Positions 32,494-43,433 of a stretch of DNA of 64,000 bases are shown piece after piece; the stretch's first letter is position 1, and each line of letters starts with the position of its first letter. The position numbers and the translations under genes were made by a program. Origin of the DNA: Bradyrhizobium sp. BR 10289. GTDB lineage: Bacteria > Pseudomonadota > Alphaproteobacteria > Rhizobiales > Xanthobacteraceae. Location: NCBI RefSeq assembly GCF_019455385.1, contig NZ_JACOFR010000028.1:28707-92706 (forward strand), in the 5' to 3' direction. Below the pieces are notes generated by a model, which had not been told where the DNA came from, searched no databases, and saw only the letters and a program-made list of their open reading frames with translations.

Positions 32494-33063
32494 ATGAAGT
32501 GGCTCACCGCCGCAGTGGCGGCCCTGGCGCTCTGCCTTCTCCTGTATGCCGGCTCGGCACTCGCGTCTCTCGCCCGCTTGGCGGAGGCGGCGCGCCGCGG
32601 TGATGCCGAGCAAGTGCTTGCACGGACCGATCTGCCGCGCGTGCGCCATGCGCTCGTCGATCAGCTCGTCGATGCCTATCTCCGCCGCCTGGGACGCGAG
32701 CGGCCGATCAAGCCGTTGGAACGGCTCGCCATCAATACGTTCGGCGCCAGCATCGCAGACGAGCTCGCGGCAAAATTGATGACGCGCGAGAACATCGCCG
32801 TCCTGCTGCAAACAGGCGCCCTGCCGGAGAATGTGGAGCTCGGCACCATTCCGCCGCTCGCCAGCATCGATCTGTCGAACATGACGGCCATCATGGGACG
32901 CCTCGCCCTGATCAAGCCGGTGGAGTTTTCCCTGCAGCTGGGCGCAGCCGCAGACGCCGGCAGCATCAGCATGCATTTCGCCGGCGATGGTTGGCGGCTG
33001 TCGGCGGTCAACCTGCCGGCGCGCATGGTGGCAAAGCTGGTCGAGCGGCTGCCGACCCGCTGA
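32494..33063 (+). CDS. DUF2939 domain protein
   Basis: The 189-residue protein starts with a signal or membrane helix (KWLTAAVAALALCLLLYAG) and continues with the DUF2939 pattern: SLARLAEAARRGDAEQVLAR at about 25-45 and the late FAGDGWRLSAVNLP. The family is a small, mainly exported or membrane-anchored domain of unknown function common in proteobacteria. It stands alone; the convergent flavin oxidoreductase ends 43 bases downstream. Confidence 0.75.
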   Translation: MKWLTAAVAALALCLLLYAGSALASLARLAEAARRGDAEQVLARTDLPRVRHALVDQLVDAYLRRLGRERPIKPLERLAINTFGASIADELAAKLMTRENIAVLLQTGALPENVELGTIPPLASIDLSNMTAIMGRLALIKPVEFSLQLGAAADAGSISMHFAGDGWRLSAVNLPARMVAKLVERLPTR

Positions 33064-33105
33064 TCCCCGGTTATCGCCAGCCGCGGACTTGTCGCGTATG
33101 TCCGG

Positions 33106-34137
33106 TCACCGCCAGCCCAGCGCAGGCGCCACGTGCTTCAGGATCGCCTCGATTGCGTGCGCGCAGTAGTCGACACCGAGCTGGTTGGGAATGGTCAGCA
33201 GCAGCGTGTCCGCCTCTGCAATCGCCTCGTCCTGCCTGAGTTGCGCGATCAGAACGTCCGGCTCGGCCGCGTAACTCCGCCCGAAGATCGCGCGCGTGCG
33301 CGGATCGATGAAGCCGATCTGGTCCTGGCCGCCACGCTCGCCGCCGAAATAGGCGCGGTCGCGATCGTCCATCAGCGCGAAGATGCTGCGGCTGACCGAC
33401 ACGCGGGGCTCGCGGCTGTGGCCGGCCTCCTTCCAGGCGGCGCGATAGGCGCGGATTTGCGCGGCCTGCTGCACGTGAAAGGCCTCGCCGGTCTCGTCGT
33501 TCTTCAGCGTCGAGCTCTGCAGATTCATGCCGTGCTGGGCGGCCCACACCGCGGTCGCGTTCGAGCCGGCGCCCCACCAGATCCGCTCGCGCAGGCCCGG
33601 CGCATGCGGCTCAATGCGCAACAGCCCCGGCGGGTTCGGAAACATCGGCTGCGGATTGGGTTTTGCAAAACCCTCGCCGCGCAAGAGGTCGAGGAAGACC
33701 TCGGCGTGACGCCGGCCCATGTCGGCGTCGGTCTGCCCTTCGGCGGGCTCATAACCAAAATAGCGCCAGCCGTCGATCACCTGCTCGGGCGAGCCGCGGC
33801 TGATGCCGAGCTGGAGCCTGCCGCCGGCGATGAGGTCGGCGGAGCCTGCGTCCTCCACCATGTAGAGCGGATTCTCGTAGCGCATGTCGATCACGGCGGT
33901 GCCGATCTCGATCGTGCTGGTTTTCGCGCCCACCGCTGCGAGCAGCGGGAACGGCGAGGCAAGCTGCCGCGCGAAATGATGCACGCGGAAATAGGCGCCG
34001 TCCGCGCCGAGCTGCTCGGCCGCAACCGCAAGCTCGATCGATTGCAGCAGCGTGTCGCCGGCCGAGCGGGTCTGCGATTGCGGGGAGGGGGTCCAGTGTC
34101 CGAAGGACAGAAATCCGATCTTCTTCATGGGCGTCAT
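33106..34137 (-). CDS. LLM class flavin-dependent oxidoreductase (luciferase-like)
   Basis: The 343-residue protein has the luciferase-like TIM-barrel pattern: LAVAAEQLGADGAYFRVHHF near 40, GTAVIDMRYENPLYMVEDA near 80, then AGGRLQLGISRGSPEQVIDG. These enzymes use FMNH2 and O2 to oxidise aldehydes, alkanesulfonates or amines, or act as F420 reductases in other lineages. The substrate cannot be read here. The ATG at 34128 is an alternative start. Confidence 0.88.
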   Translation of the reverse strand: MTPMKKIGFLSFGHWTPSPQSQTRSAGDTLLQSIELAVAAEQLGADGAYFRVHHFARQLASPFPLLAAVGAKTSTIEIGTAVIDMRYENPLYMVEDAGSADLIAGGRLQLGISRGSPEQVIDGWRYFGYEPAEGQTDADMGRRHAEVFLDLLRGEGFAKPNPQPMFPNPPGLLRIEPHAPGLRERIWWGAGSNATAVWAAQHGMNLQSSTLKNDETGEAFHVQQAAQIRAYRAAWKEAGHSREPRVSVSRSIFALMDDRDRAYFGGERGGQDQIGFIDPRTRAIFGRSYAAEPDVLIAQLRQDEAIAEADTLLLTIPNQLGVDYCAHAIEAILKHVAPALGWR

Positions 34138-34240
34138 TTAATGCCTGTATGGATCGCGTCAACCGCTGGCGCCTGAGGCCGCGGGCCTCACGGTGCGCGC
34201 GGTTCGTCCGGGCGCGTGCCTGACCATTCACGGGCAGCAT

Positions 34241-34280
34241 GGTGATCGAGCCGAGCGCAACGACAACTGGCTCGATCACC
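34241..34280. repeat. Perfect 12-base inverted repeat
   Basis: GGTGATCGAGCC (34241-34252) and GGCTCGATCACC (34269-34280) enclose 16 bases. It lies between the start of the flavin oxidoreductase (34137) and the end of the chemoreceptor (34318), both minus-strand. No T-run follows, so it may be a stabilising hairpin after the chemoreceptor message, or an operator for the next gene. Confidence 0.5.
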
Positions 34281-34317
34281 CCGGCGACGAGCCAGGACCA
34301 TGGCGATCGGTCGTGCC

Positions 34318-36006
34318 TCAGGCGGCCCGGACCGCCTCGAGGAACTGTTGTACTTCGCTCTTCAGGCGGGTGCTGTCGGTGGCGAGAGACTTCGCCGCGG
34401 ACAAAACCTGGGATGAGGCCGAGCCGGTCTCGGTGGCTCCGCGCTGCACGCCGATGATGTTCGACGAGACCTGCTGGGTGCCCTGCGCCGCCTGCTGGAC
34501 GTTGCGAGAGATTTCCTGCGTTGCGGCTCCCTGTTCCTCGACGGCCGCGGCGATGGTGGACGCGATTTCGGAGAGCTTCTCGATGGTGCCGCCGATCTCC
34601 TCGATGGCTCCGACCGACTCCTTGGTCGCCGCCTGGATGCCGGAAATCTGCTGGCCGATCTCGCCGGTGGCTTTCGCCGTCTGCTCCGCCAGTGCCTTCA
34701 CTTCGGACGCGACCACCGCAAAGCCGCGGCCGGCCTCACCGGCACGTGCCGCCTCGATGGTGGCGTTCAGGGCCAGCAGGTTGGTCTGGCCCGCGATCGT
34801 GTTGATGAGCTCGACGACGTCGCCGATCCGGCTCGCGGCGCGGGATAGCTCGCTGACGCGATCGTTAGTGCTGCGTGCCTGGTTGACCGCCTCGTGTGCC
34901 ATCCGCGCCGATTCCTGCACCTGTCGGCTGATCTCGTTGACGGATGACGACAATTCCTCTGTCGCCGACGCGACCGACTGAACGTTGGTGGAGGCTTCCT
35001 CGGATGCGGCCGCGACCATGGTTGTCACCTCCTGGGCCTGCTCGGCCGTGGCGGTGAGCGTGCTCGCGGACGCCTCGAGTTCGGTCGAGGCCGATGAGAC
35101 CGTCTCGACGATCTCGCCGATCATCGATTCGAAATTGCGCGTGATATCGTCGACCCGCCGACCGCGCTCGATCTTGGCCTCCGCGTCGCGCGCTGCGGCG
35201 TCGTCCGATGCCTTCTTCGCAATCAAGGCCTCCTTGAAGACCTGCAGCACGTCGGCCATCGCGCCAATTTCGGTCTTTTCTCCGCGATGGTGCACCTCGG
35301 CCGAGAGATCGCCTCGGCCCAGCTCCTGCATCGGCTTGATGATCGAAGCAATTCCCGCGGAGACGTCGCGCAACAGAATGAACCCGACCAGCGCCCCGCC
35401 GGCTACCGCCGCGAGGATGATCCCGACGATCACGATGAGGGCCGTGCTGTAGCCTTCGGCCGCGGCAATCGTCTCGTCGTCCGCGCCCTTGTCGTTGATC
35501 TTGATGTTCTTCTGAAGCAGTTCATCGGCTTGAACGCTGAGCTTGCCATATTTGGCGAGAAGCTCGCGCGCCTCGAGCGCCGGACGCCCGGTGATTTTAC
35601 GGGAGATGTCGGTGACTTCGTCAACGGCTTTGCGGTAGTCGCTCCAGACCCGCATCCACTCCATGTAGTTGGCACGCTCTGTCGGATCGGTGATCATCCG
35701 CTCGTAATTCTTGCGCTGCTCCTCGAGATCCGCAAGGCTCGCGGCGGCCCGTTTCTCGAAGCTGGCCTTGCCTTCCGCGGTCTCGTTGAAGATATGATCG
35801 CGAATGGCGATACGGTATTCGGTGATGGCCGTTCGCATCGCGGCGAGCGCGCGGACGCTGGGGAGCCAGTTGGTGGCGATCTCGACGGAGTGGGCGTTGA
35901 TGCCTTGCATGCTCCGCACCGCCTTGGCTCCCAGTCCTCCCATCAGGACGAGCATGATCGCGATGACCGCGATGATCTTCGAGCGGATCGACCATTTGGC
36001 AAACAT
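34318..36006 (-). CDS. Methyl-accepting chemotaxis protein
   Basis: The 562-residue protein has a first membrane helix (IIAVIAIMLVLMGGLGAKAV), a four-helix-bundle type periplasmic sensor (residues 30-185), a second helix (IVGIILAAVAGGALVGFILL), a HAMP domain and the cytoplasmic signalling hairpin with the conserved tip (VVELINTIAGQTNLLALNAT; AARAGEAGRGFAVVASEVKA). It ends LEAVRAA with no CheR-binding pentapeptide, as is common in this group. The ligand is unknown. Confidence 0.93.
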   Translation of the reverse strand: MFAKWSIRSKIIAVIAIMLVLMGGLGAKAVRSMQGINAHSVEIATNWLPSVRALAAMRTAITEYRIAIRDHIFNETAEGKASFEKRAAASLADLEEQRKNYERMITDPTERANYMEWMRVWSDYRKAVDEVTDISRKITGRPALEARELLAKYGKLSVQADELLQKNIKINDKGADDETIAAAEGYSTALIVIVGIILAAVAGGALVGFILLRDVSAGIASIIKPMQELGRGDLSAEVHHRGEKTEIGAMADVLQVFKEALIAKKASDDAAARDAEAKIERGRRVDDITRNFESMIGEIVETVSSASTELEASASTLTATAEQAQEVTTMVAAASEEASTNVQSVASATEELSSSVNEISRQVQESARMAHEAVNQARSTNDRVSELSRAASRIGDVVELINTIAGQTNLLALNATIEAARAGEAGRGFAVVASEVKALAEQTAKATGEIGQQISGIQAATKESVGAIEEIGGTIEKLSEIASTIAAAVEEQGAATQEISRNVQQAAQGTQQVSSNIIGVQRGATETGSASSQVLSAAKSLATDSTRLKSEVQQFLEAVRAA

Positions 36007-36203
36007 GATGAAATCTCCGAAGTATTGGCTGACACGCCCACATGTTCACCGCGGAAGCGGATGAGCGTTTCTGCGCCCGACATTCGGCGTTTCTCGTAAA
36101 ATTTGATGAAATTCCAGGCGGGCCAGCATCGTTCCGAAAATGCCAGTCGCTTGGTGTCAGGTCGATGACACCTGCGCTTCGCCGAGACGGGCATTGATCG
36201 CGG
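36007..36203. other. Intergenic region
   Basis: Roughly 200 bases upstream of the chemoreceptor and downstream of the AraC regulator, both minus-strand. It should contain the chemoreceptor promoter. No clear -35/-10 pair or repeat was found. Confidence 0.3.
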
Positions 36204-37166
36204 TCATTGTTTCGCCGCTGTATCCGACGGAAGCTCTCCGAAGCGCTGTCGGTAGGCGCGGGCGAAGTGGCCGAGGCTGTGGAAGCCGCACGACAGGGCG
36301 ACTTCCGTCACGGATTTTGACGTCCCGTCGTCCGCCAGCATGGTGCGCGCGCGTTCGAGCCGCAGACGCTTCAGATACTGGCTTGGGGATTCGCCGTGGA
36401 CCTCCTGAAAATAGCGAAAGATCGATCGCACGCTCGTTCCGGTCGCCTCCGCAATCCCGGCGACGTCGATCGGTTTGCTGAAGTTCTCGAGGATGAAGTC
36501 CTCGGCTTGCTTGAGTTGGGACCGGCTCGGGCGCGGACTCGAGAGATCGAGAAGATGGCTGTGATTGTGCGGGAGATGGATCAGGAGTCGGAGAAGCACC
36601 ACCGCGTGAATCTGCTCAATCAGCGAGTCGTGAAAGCGCCGCTCGAGCGCGTCGAGTTCCTGCGCGCCTCGAAACACCGTATCCCGAACGTAACGGCTGA
36701 AGCTCAGGTTCGACGCGGCCGGCTGGGTGAACTGCACCGCGTCCGAAACCTCTTCGCCGCACAGTGAGGCGAGGGTCTGTCTCAGGTCTTCCGGCTTGAT
36801 GCGAATGAACAGGCTGGAATGACCTTCGGGGTCGATCTTGCGGGCCTCGACGCTCTCCGGGATCACATATCCCATGTTGTGAGGGCCGGTATCGATTTCT
36901 CTTCCCTGCAGGGCAATGCGGCTGCTGCTGCGGGTCTGGAAGACAATTCTGAGGTAGTCCACCGGCTGATAGAGGACGTCGAGGGCCGCGTCGCTCTTCG
37001 ACGCGAAAAACGGCAGTTTCTGGCTCTGAACGCTGTTACACCAATAGCCCGCTCTGCCGCCCGGAAACTTGGCTGATTGGACGCTGCCGCTTGCGACCTC
37101 TTCGAGCTGGTGCGCGAGCTCCTGCATGTTGCGAGCTTGAAACGCCGGGTATTTTCTCAGAAGCAT
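36204..37166 (-). CDS. AraC family transcriptional regulator
   Basis: The 320-residue protein has a C-terminal AraC DNA-binding domain of two helix-turn-helix motifs (IDVAGIAEATGTSVRSIFRYFQ near 240; VTEVALSCGFHSLGHFARAYRQRF near 290) and an N-terminal AraC-binding-like domain (residues 40-190). The layout matches the AraC_binding_2 / PobR-like group. The start at 37166 is used because the frame further upstream gives no domain. No obvious target gene is adjacent. Confidence 0.88.
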   Translation of the reverse strand: MLLRKYPAFQARNMQELAHQLEEVASGSVQSAKFPGGRAGYWCNSVQSQKLPFFASKSDAALDVLYQPVDYLRIVFQTRSSSRIALQGREIDTGPHNMGYVIPESVEARKIDPEGHSSLFIRIKPEDLRQTLASLCGEEVSDAVQFTQPAASNLSFSRYVRDTVFRGAQELDALERRFHDSLIEQIHAVVLLRLLIHLPHNHSHLLDLSSPRPSRSQLKQAEDFILENFSKPIDVAGIAEATGTSVRSIFRYFQEVHGESPSQYLKRLRLERARTMLADDGTSKSVTEVALSCGFHSLGHFARAYRQRFGELPSDTAAKQ

Positions 37167-37716
37167 GTCGCGAATTCGAATTGGTGCTGCGGTTGCAGGC
37201 CGACACAACGCATTCCCAGGCGCCTGACGGGAAAAAGGGGTAACACGGAAATATTCCCCGTGGCGAACAATTCCTATCGGTTTCCGGAGAACTTCAAGAA
37301 TGTGATCGGCAAGGTGGTGAGCATCCGCGATCAACGCGATCCGGTCGCCGATTTCGCGACCGCCAACGGTCGCCGTCAATCATCAACCCGTAAAACTACG
37401 GCATGACATAGGATCAAAATTGCGGGCCGCTGAACTTCACCATCCCATGTACCAGCTATACGCGCCCACCCCGGGCGCAACATGGAGCGTTCACGACAGA
37501 GATTGTGATGCCTGTTTTGCCCGACGCGTCAAGAGATTTTTCTGTTTTTCGGAAGTGTGGGTGCTGGCGACACGAGCGCGGGGACGATGAGCGTCATCCT
37601 GGCCACTCGGTGCTGCAAGCCATTGATCTTGTTATCGCGGGCTACTGTGCATGGGGTTGTTTTCGTATTTGCTGCGAGAGCCACGAGAGGGTCACGCAAG
37701 TTTCGACTGTTGCCGG
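37167..37716. other. Long intergenic region with no supported gene
   Basis: A 550-base stretch upstream of the AraC gene and downstream of the radical SAM gene. The only structure I see is a short hairpin GCGCCC/GGGCGC at 37462-37478. Open frames here have no start signal or recognisable protein. The base composition is mixed and locally AT-richer at 37380-37470 and 37500-37560. It could host a small RNA but nothing supports one. Confidence 0.4.
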
Positions 37717-39750
<2,034 letters not shown>

Positions 39751-40085
39751 AAGACTCCGGGCGTGCGAATACAACCGGCGGCTATGCCGCGTCCGCGGAT
39801 TAAGGTTCCCGAATGGCGCGCATTCGGCAGCGCAGAGGGCGCGGTCCGGCTCTGCGACACCCTCCACATCCCCGCCGCCATGCTGCTTCCGTCCTGACGC
39901 ATTGAGTGCCGGAATAGTCACATCCGCCGGCATTGTGGTTCACTCGCAGGAACCAACCGCGTCTGCGAACATTCTGACCCTGGCGCCTGCGCGAGCCCCC
40001 GCTCGCGCGCGGCTCGACCAATTCCGGCGCCAGCGCCGCCGGCCGGATTCTGCCCCGATGCTCGCTTCGGGGCGATGGGGGGCTT
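39751..40085. other. Intergenic region
   Basis: About 335 bases between the YgiQ-type gene and the small coiled-coil gene. It holds a hairpin CCCCGA/TTCGGGG near 40055-40075 and otherwise nothing I can support. Confidence 0.35.
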
Positions 40086-40250
40086 GTGAGCACCGTCATA
40101 GAGAATTTGCTGCTCCGAAAGCAGAAGCTCGTGGAAGAACTCGAGAAGGCGCAAGCCGTCGAGGATCGCGACAGGATCGAGCACCAGCTCGAGCAGATCA
40201 ACACCGCGCTGGATTTTCTGGATCGGCCCGGATCGAAGGACGGACGCTAG
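40086..40250 (+). CDS. Small coiled-coil protein (54 aa)
   Basis: A frame too short for usual gene callers starts with GTG 40086 behind a G-rich site (GGGGGG). The product reads MSTVIENLLLRKQKLVEELE, then KAQAVEDRDRIEHQLEQINT, and ends TALDFLDRPGSKDGR; the heptad spacing of Leu/Ile suggests a coiled coil. Codon use fits the neighbours. It stops 6 bases before the convergent GntR gene. No function is known to me. Confidence 0.6.
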   Translation: MSTVIENLLLRKQKLVEELEKAQAVEDRDRIEHQLEQINTALDFLDRPGSKDGR

Positions 40251-40256
40251 CAGCGT

Positions 40257-40937
40257 TCAATCCAGCTTCAGCGCCTCGATCTTCAAGGCCTTGGCATACG
40301 CGATGCCCGAATTGGTGATGTGCGTGGTCATCAATGCTTCGTAGGCCGCAAACTCGCCTCGTGCGAACAGCTCGAGCAGCTTGCGATGCTCGTCGAACGA
40401 CGTGCGGGTCCGTACGTCGATCGGCGAGGTCAGATTGGTGCGGAGCGCGGCGACGCGGCCGGAGACGAGCTGGTAGGATTCGATCAGATAGCGATTGCCG
40501 CAATGGGCGAACAGTCCCTCGTGGAACGCGGCATCGGCGCGGCCATAGGCGATGTTGTCTCGGGCTTCGACCGCCGGCTCCATCGCCGCGATCGCCGCGT
40601 TCATCGCGGCCATCGCGCCGTCACGATCGTGGCGGTGGGCGAGCTCGGCCGCCTTGGGCTCGAGCGCAATGCGGAAAGTGCAGAGCGCGGTGATGTCCTC
40701 CGCGCTCGGCGTGAAGACGAAGCTGCCGACCTGCGGGCGGATCACCACGAGGCCCTGCGCCTGCAACTGGCCCATCGCCTCGCGCACCGGCGTGCGGCTG
40801 ACGCCGAACGAGTTCGCCACCATCTCCTCGGAGATCGCGGCTCCCAGCGCGAACTCGCCGTCGATGATGGCCTGACGCAGCCGCAACATCACCCGCTGCG
40901 ACAGCGATTTCGGCGTATCGAGCCTGAGCGATCGCAT
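40257..40937 (-). CDS. GntR family transcriptional regulator (FCD domain)
   Basis: The 226-residue protein has the GntR winged helix (residues 8-75: QRVMLRLRQAIIDGEFALGA, NSFGVSRTPVREAMGQLQAQG) and an all-helical FCD effector domain (ITALCTFRIALEPKAAELAH; HEGLFAHCGNRYLIESYQLV; FDEHRKLLELFARGEF) with the metal-type Asp/His pattern. FCD-GntR proteins sense hydroxy- or keto-acids. It follows the FAD oxidase after 12 bases in the same direction and probably controls it and the divergent aldolase gene. Confidence 0.93.
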   Translation of the reverse strand: MRSLRLDTPKSLSQRVMLRLRQAIIDGEFALGAAISEEMVANSFGVSRTPVREAMGQLQAQGLVVIRPQVGSFVFTPSAEDITALCTFRIALEPKAAELAHRHDRDGAMAAMNAAIAAMEPAVEARDNIAYGRADAAFHEGLFAHCGNRYLIESYQLVSGRVAALRTNLTSPIDVRTRTSFDEHRKLLELFARGEFAAYEALMTTHITNSGIAYAKALKIEALKLD

Positions 40938-40949
40938 GCGCTCTCCCGG

Positions 40950-42362
40950 TCAGATCACCTTGCCGGGATTGAGCAGATGATCGGGATCGAGCGCGGCCTT
41001 GAGCGTGCGCATCAGCGCGATCTCCGGCTCGCTGCGGGCATGGCCCAGCCACTTTTTCTTCAAGGTGCCGATGCCGTGCTCGGCCGAGACGCTGCCGCCC
41101 AACTCGCGCACGAGGCCATAGATGATCGCGTCCATCTCCTCCTTCGGCTGCCGGTCGACGGGAAGGCCGGTGACCCAGGAGACGAGATGCAGATTGCCGT
41201 CGCCGATATGGCCGTAATAGACGCTCTCGCAGCCCGTGATGCCATCAGCGAGCGCGGCCTTGCAGCGCGTGACGAACTCGTCCATGCGTGCCACCGCAAG
41301 GCCGATGTCGTAGGAGATGTGCGGGCCCAGCACCTGGCCGAACTCGGCACAGATGTCGCGCACGCGCCAGAACGCCTGCGTCTGCGCCAGCGACTGCGCC
41401 ACGGCGGCATCCGCAAGCATGCCGCGCTCCATCAGCTCTTCGAGCCAGGCCTGGAAGCGCGGCGCGTCGATGCTCTCGTCGGTGCCTTGCGCTTCCACCA
41501 GCACGTAGAGACCGTGGCCCGCGGCAACCGGCGGCTTCACGCCAGCGCGGGTCGTGATCACGTCCCAATAGTCCGGCCACATCACCTCGAAGGCCGACAG
41601 CAATGGTCCGAGCCCGCTGCGCGCAGCCCCCAGCAAATCGATCACCGCGGCATAATCCTTCAGCGCGCACAGCGCGGCCATGGTCGAGCGCGGCTTCGGA
41701 AACAGCTTCAGCACGACGCGGGTGATGATGCCGAGCGTGCCTTCCGAGCCGATGAAGAGATGCTTCAGATCGTAGCCTGCATTGTTCTTCATCAGCTTGT
41801 TGAGGCTGGTGATGATGGTGCCGTCGGGCAGCACCACTTCGAGACCGAGCACCAGCTCGCGCGTCATGCCGTAGCGGATCACGCGGTTGCCGCCGGCATT
41901 GGTGGAGAGATTGCCGCCGATCGCGCAGGAGCCGCGCGAGCCGAGATCGAGCGGAAAGAAGAAGCCGGCCTCGTCCGCGGCCTTCTGGATCGTCTCGAGC
42001 GGCGTGCCTGCTTTCACCGTCATCGTCATCGAAGCGCGATCGATCTCCTCGATGCCGGTCATGCGCTCCAGCGAGATCGCGACCCAGCCGGTTTCAGGCG
42101 AGGCGCCGCGGCACAGCCCGGTCAAGCCGCCCTGTGGCACGAACGGCAGATGCGCCTGCCGGCAGGTCAGGATCGCGTCGGCGACGCCCTGAGCATCCGC
42201 GGGGCGGATCACCGCGCGCGGCGTCTGCGGCAGGCTCGCACTCCAATCGTTGCAATTGCGCGCCGGCACCTCGCTGCCGACAAGCACGGCGGCCGCGCCA
42301 AGCTTGTCGCGCAAGGTGCCGAGCAATTGGTCGGGACGGTCGATGGGGGTCACCAAGTTCAT
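40950..42362 (-). CDS. FAD-linked oxidase (GlcD / D-lactate dehydrogenase type)
   Basis: The 470-residue enzyme has an FAD-binding-4 domain (LPFVPQGGLTGLCRGA; RGSCAIGGNLSTNAGGNRVIR) and a FAD-oxidase C-terminal domain (GHIGDGNLHLV; SAEHGIGTLKKKWL). The GHIGDGNLH and HGIG motifs bind substrate and flavin in glycolate oxidase and D-2-hydroxyacid dehydrogenases. The substrate is a 2-hydroxyacid by family; which one is unknown. AGGAGG sits just before the ATG. Confidence 0.92.
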   Translation of the reverse strand: MNLVTPIDRPDQLLGTLRDKLGAAAVLVGSEVPARNCNDWSASLPQTPRAVIRPADAQGVADAILTCRQAHLPFVPQGGLTGLCRGASPETGWVAISLERMTGIEEIDRASMTMTVKAGTPLETIQKAADEAGFFFPLDLGSRGSCAIGGNLSTNAGGNRVIRYGMTRELVLGLEVVLPDGTIITSLNKLMKNNAGYDLKHLFIGSEGTLGIITRVVLKLFPKPRSTMAALCALKDYAAVIDLLGAARSGLGPLLSAFEVMWPDYWDVITTRAGVKPPVAAGHGLYVLVEAQGTDESIDAPRFQAWLEELMERGMLADAAVAQSLAQTQAFWRVRDICAEFGQVLGPHISYDIGLAVARMDEFVTRCKAALADGITGCESVYYGHIGDGNLHLVSWVTGLPVDRQPKEEMDAIIYGLVRELGGSVSAEHGIGTLKKKWLGHARSEPEIALMRTLKAALDPDHLLNPGKVI

Positions 42363-42430
42363 GCGAGACCTCCTTCAGATTCGACGGCGCCTCATGCGGG
42401 CCGGGATGGTGGAAAGAATTTGCCTCCACG

Positions 42431-42447
42431 TTGTATGTAAGGTACAA
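42431..42447. promoter_or_regulatory. Candidate GntR operator
   Basis: TTGTA (42431-42435) and TACAA (42443-42447) are inverted arms around 7 bases, in an AT-rich stretch between the FAD oxidase gene (minus, start 42362) and the DapA-family gene (plus, start 42542). FCD-type GntR operators often contain a GT-x-x-x-AC dyad; this fits loosely. Binding is inferred. Confidence 0.4.
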
Positions 42448-42541
42448 GGTAAAAAGTAAAGCAAAAACAGTGGCTCGGAACGTCTCCAAGATCGCTTCAA
42501 GATCAGACGCTTAGTCCGGGGCTGCAACAAAGGGTGGTGTC

Positions 42542-43426
42542 ATGACTGAGGCGATTCGCGGATTCTGGGTGGCATCGGCAACGCCTCTGGCGACGGACGG
42601 CAGCGTGGATTCCGCGAAGCTCGCCGCGCACGCGAAGCATCTCTTCAGCAAGGGCGTCGATGGCGTCGTGCTGTTCGGCACCACCGGCGAGGGTACCTCG
42701 TTCAATGTTGCCGAACGCGTCGCGACGATCGAAGCCCTGCTCAAGGCCGGCATTGCACCGGAACGCATCGGCATCGGCGGCGGCTTCCCCGCGATCAGCG
42801 ACAGCATTGCGCTGACGCGCGCGGTGCTCGGCCTCGGCTTGCGCCACCTGCTGTATCTGCCGCCTTACTTCGATCGCAGTGTCACGCCCGAAGGCATCGA
42901 GGACGCGTTTGCTGCGATCATCGACGGCGTCGCCGACGATCGCCTGCGCGCCTATCTCTATCACATCCCGCAGGTCTCGGGCGTCGCGATCCCGACGACG
43001 GTCGCTGCCAATCTGCGCAAGCGCTACGGCAAGGTGGTCGCGGGCCTGAAGGACTCCAGCGGTGACTTCAAGCAGTTCCAGGCGTTCCGCGCAGCCGCAC
43101 CGGCGCTCGCCATCACCGTCGGCAACGAAGCGGACATCACGCGTGCGATCGCCGGCGGCGGTGCCGGTACGATCTGCGGCATGGCCAATATCGCGCCGGA
43201 GCTGGTCAAGGGCATGGTCGACGGCAAGGATGTCGAAGCACGCATGCAGGCCGCGGTCGACATCGTGGTTAAGTCACCATCCTTCCTAGCGACGCTGAAG
43301 GCCATCTTGGCGGCGCAGACCGGCGACGCCAGCTGGCTGCGCGTGCGTCCGCCGCTGCGGTCATTGTCTGACGGCGCCGCGCTCAAGGCGAAGCTGGAAG
43401 AGCTGACCAGCCCTGCCATCGCATAA
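42542..43426 (+). CDS. Dihydrodipicolinate synthase (DapA) family aldolase
   Basis: The 294-residue enzyme is a class I aldolase of the DapA/NanA family. It shows GVVLFGTTGEGTSFNVAE near 40, the catalytic Tyr region AYLYHIPQVSGVAI near 138 and the Schiff-base Lys in KVVAGLKDSSGDFK near 165. Real DapA begins FxGxxxAxxTPF with a different second motif, so this is probably a catabolic member (for example a keto-deoxy sugar acid aldolase). It diverges from the FAD oxidase and GntR gene. Confidence 0.9.
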   Translation: MTEAIRGFWVASATPLATDGSVDSAKLAAHAKHLFSKGVDGVVLFGTTGEGTSFNVAERVATIEALLKAGIAPERIGIGGGFPAISDSIALTRAVLGLGLRHLLYLPPYFDRSVTPEGIEDAFAAIIDGVADDRLRAYLYHIPQVSGVAIPTTVAANLRKRYGKVVAGLKDSSGDFKQFQAFRAAAPALAITVGNEADITRAIAGGGAGTICGMANIAPELVKGMVDGKDVEARMQAAVDIVVKSPSFLATLKAILAAQTGDASWLRVRPPLRSLSDGAALKAKLEELTSPAIA

Positions 43427-43433
43427 GCGCGCT

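Noticed and set aside
31790..32497. Long plus-strand open frame rich in Pro/Glu/Val (PPVPTVE repeats)
   Set aside because: It is the antisense reading of the Gly/Ser/Thr repeats. It has no ribosome site and no signal, while the minus-strand frame has both.
42542..43426. Biosynthetic dapA (lysine pathway)
   Set aside because: The active-site Tyr region (YHIP) and gene context with a FAD oxidase and GntR point to a catabolic aldolase instead.
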